From Schleiferiaceae bacterium (GTDB lineage Bacteria > Bacteroidota > Bacteroidia > Flavobacteriales > Schleiferiaceae), in contig JAKMGS010000020.1 in assembly GCA_022424815.1 (NCBI GenBank), forward strand, positions 1 to 14,035: 14,035 nt of DNA, written 5' to 3'. Positions 13,234 to 14,035 of the stretch are shown piece by piece. A model generated the notes under the pieces. The model was not told where the DNA came from. It saw only the letters and a program-made list of their open reading frames with translations, and did not search any database. Position numbers and translations under genes: made by a program. Within the stretch, counting starts at the first letter, position 1, and each line of letters starts with the position of its first letter.

Positions 13234-13779
13234 ATGAGCAAGAGAGAAATCATTGATGCAAGAGAGCTAAACATCGCATTGAATCGATTGTGTTGCAAGC
13301 TCATTGAAAACCACGGCGATTTCTCGAATTCTATTTTGATTGGACTCCAACCTCGCGGGGTCCAAGTAGTGGACAGATTAGTCAAACTTTTGAAAGAAAC
13401 CTACGGCGTGGCTGAGGTGCGCACGGGAAAATTGGACATCACCTTCTTTAGAGATGATTTCCGCAGACGCCCAGGACATTTGCAGCCAAATCGAACGCAA
13501 ATCGATCATCTTGTCGAGGATCAATGCGTGGTTTTTGTGGACGATGTACTGTACACGGGTCGTAGTATTCGCGCCGCCATGGATGCGATTCTAAGCTACG
13601 GGAGACCTGCAAAAATGGAATTATTGACTCTGATAGATCGTAGATTTTCTCGCGACCTGCCCATCCAACCGGATTACAAAGGACGCCAAGTGGACAGCAT
13701 TGCTTCCCAGCGCGTCGAAGTATTGTGGGAGGAGGTCGATGGCCGCGATGCTGTCGTATTAACTGAGAACCCATCATGA
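13234..13779 (+). CDS. pyrR: PyrR: pyrimidine operon regulator / uracil phosphoribosyltransferase
   Basis: 181 residues, the usual PyrR length. A PRTase-fold protein that in Firmicutes binds pyr mRNA when UMP is plentiful and also converts uracil to UMP. Marks: IGLQPRGVQVVDRL (36-49), GKLDITFFRDDF (65-76), the PRPP loop VVFVDDVLYTGRSI (99-112) and LIDRRFSRDLPIQPDYKGR (133-151), all close to Bacillus PyrR. It is followed by pyrB with an ATGA overlap, the gene order of a pyr operon. No room exists upstream for the binding loop/antiterminator leader used by Bacillus, because the -7 box is four bases from the start; regulation by a different site, or a mainly enzymatic role, is possible. Confidence 0.92.
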   Translation: MSKREIIDARELNIALNRLCCKLIENHGDFSNSILIGLQPRGVQVVDRLVKLLKETYGVAEVRTGKLDITFFRDDFRRRPGHLQPNRTQIDHLVEDQCVVFVDDVLYTGRSIRAAMDAILSYGRPAKMELLTLIDRRFSRDLPIQPDYKGRQVDSIASQRVEVLWEEVDGRDAVVLTENPS

Positions 13780-14035
13780 GCGAACTCTCTGTCAACCACC
13801 TGCTAGGCATCAAGCACCTCAATAAAGAGGATATCCAACTCATTCTTGATACCGCAGCCCAATTTAAAGAGGTCATCAACCGACCCATTAAAAAGGTTCC
13901 GACACTCAGAGATATTACCATCGCCAACCTTTTTTTCGAAAACTCTACCCGTACGCGCCTTTCCTTTGAATTGGCCGAAAAGCGCTTAAGTGCTGATGTG
14001 GTAAATTTTTCTGCTGCCTCTTCCTCAGTGAAGAA
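13776..14035 (+). CDS. pyrB: Aspartate carbamoyltransferase catalytic chain, 5' part only
   Basis: The first 86 codons, running off the right edge. Catalyses carbamoyl phosphate plus aspartate to N-carbamoyl aspartate, the committed step of pyrimidine synthesis. The N-terminal domain is clear: HLLGIKHLNKEDIQLIL (8-24), the carbamoyl-phosphate site FFENSTRTRLSFE (53-65) with STRTR at 57-61, and the SSSVKK start (82-87) of the loop that carries the active-site Lys. Its ATG overlaps the pyrR TGA (ATGA, 13776-13779), so synthesis is probably coupled. Domain content beyond this point, and whether pyrC or others follow, cannot be seen. Confidence 0.93.
   Translation, partial: MSELSVNHLLGIKHLNKEDIQLILDTAAQFKEVINRPIKKVPTLRDITIANLFFENSTRTRLSFELAEKRLSADVVNFSAASSSVK

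Noticed and set aside
13342..13363. 7-bp stem in pyrR that might be a PyrR-binding hairpin
   Set aside because: It lies in the codons for a conserved protein segment (GLQPRG), contains a wobble pair and lacks a visible PyrR-binding consensus.
1..14035. Mobile elements, CRISPR arrays, tRNA/rRNA genes or a defence island
   Set aside because: No transposase, direct-repeat array, cloverleaf or defence motif was seen; the genes are tightly packed and mostly housekeeping.

Overview
The window reads as an ordinary chromosomal stretch from a member of the Bacteroidota, most likely a marine-type flavobacterium. Reasons: five start codons are closely preceded by an exact TAnnTTTG element, the phylum's -7 promoter box; Shine-Dalgarno sequences are largely absent; two lipoproteins, an outer-membrane barrel and a secreted protein are present; and a DUF3822 gene, found as far as I know only in this phylum, sits beside rsmD. 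No tRNA, rRNA, insertion sequence, phage gene or CRISPR array was seen, and no gene-free stretch exceeds about 85 bases.

Layout. 1-1553 (minus): a RecD/Dda-like DNA helicase followed, with an ATGA overlap, by an acyltransferase cut by the window edge. 1600-3540 (plus): a single-membrane-span protein with a pseudopilin-like look, a DUF3822 protein and RsmD (16S rRNA methyltransferase), all overlapping. A terminator-like hairpin with a U-tract lies inside the DUF3822 coding region. 3537-4115 (minus): RdgB nucleotide-pool cleaner, sharing its stop codon with rsmD in one TTAA. 4131-5534 (plus): an SLC13/DASS transporter whose start lies 15 bases from the rdgB start. 5524-6450 (minus): OxyR with both redox cysteines. 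6536-7147 (plus): a CoA pyrophosphatase of the Nudix family. 7183-9410 (plus): an operon of a PlsC-like acyltransferase and two tandem MbnP-family lipoproteins, ending at a perfect 14-bp bidirectional terminator. 9481-10233 (minus): an outer-membrane beta-barrel protein. 10308-13217 (plus): a secreted propeller-like protein three bases upstream of mpl (murein tripeptide recycling ligase). 13234-14035 (plus): pyrR and the start of pyrB, opening a pyrimidine biosynthesis operon.

How the genes fit together: most are housekeeping (nucleotide sanitation, peroxide sensing, CoA turnover, ribosome modification, cell-wall recycling, pyrimidine supply). The less understood parts are the pseudopilin-like/DUF3822 pair, the twin MbnP lipoproteins with no diheme partner nearby, and the non-canonical acyltransferase upstream of them. 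I found no convincing wholly new system such as a defence island or a new RNA class. The best leads are regulatory structures inside coding sequence and the two envelope modules just named.
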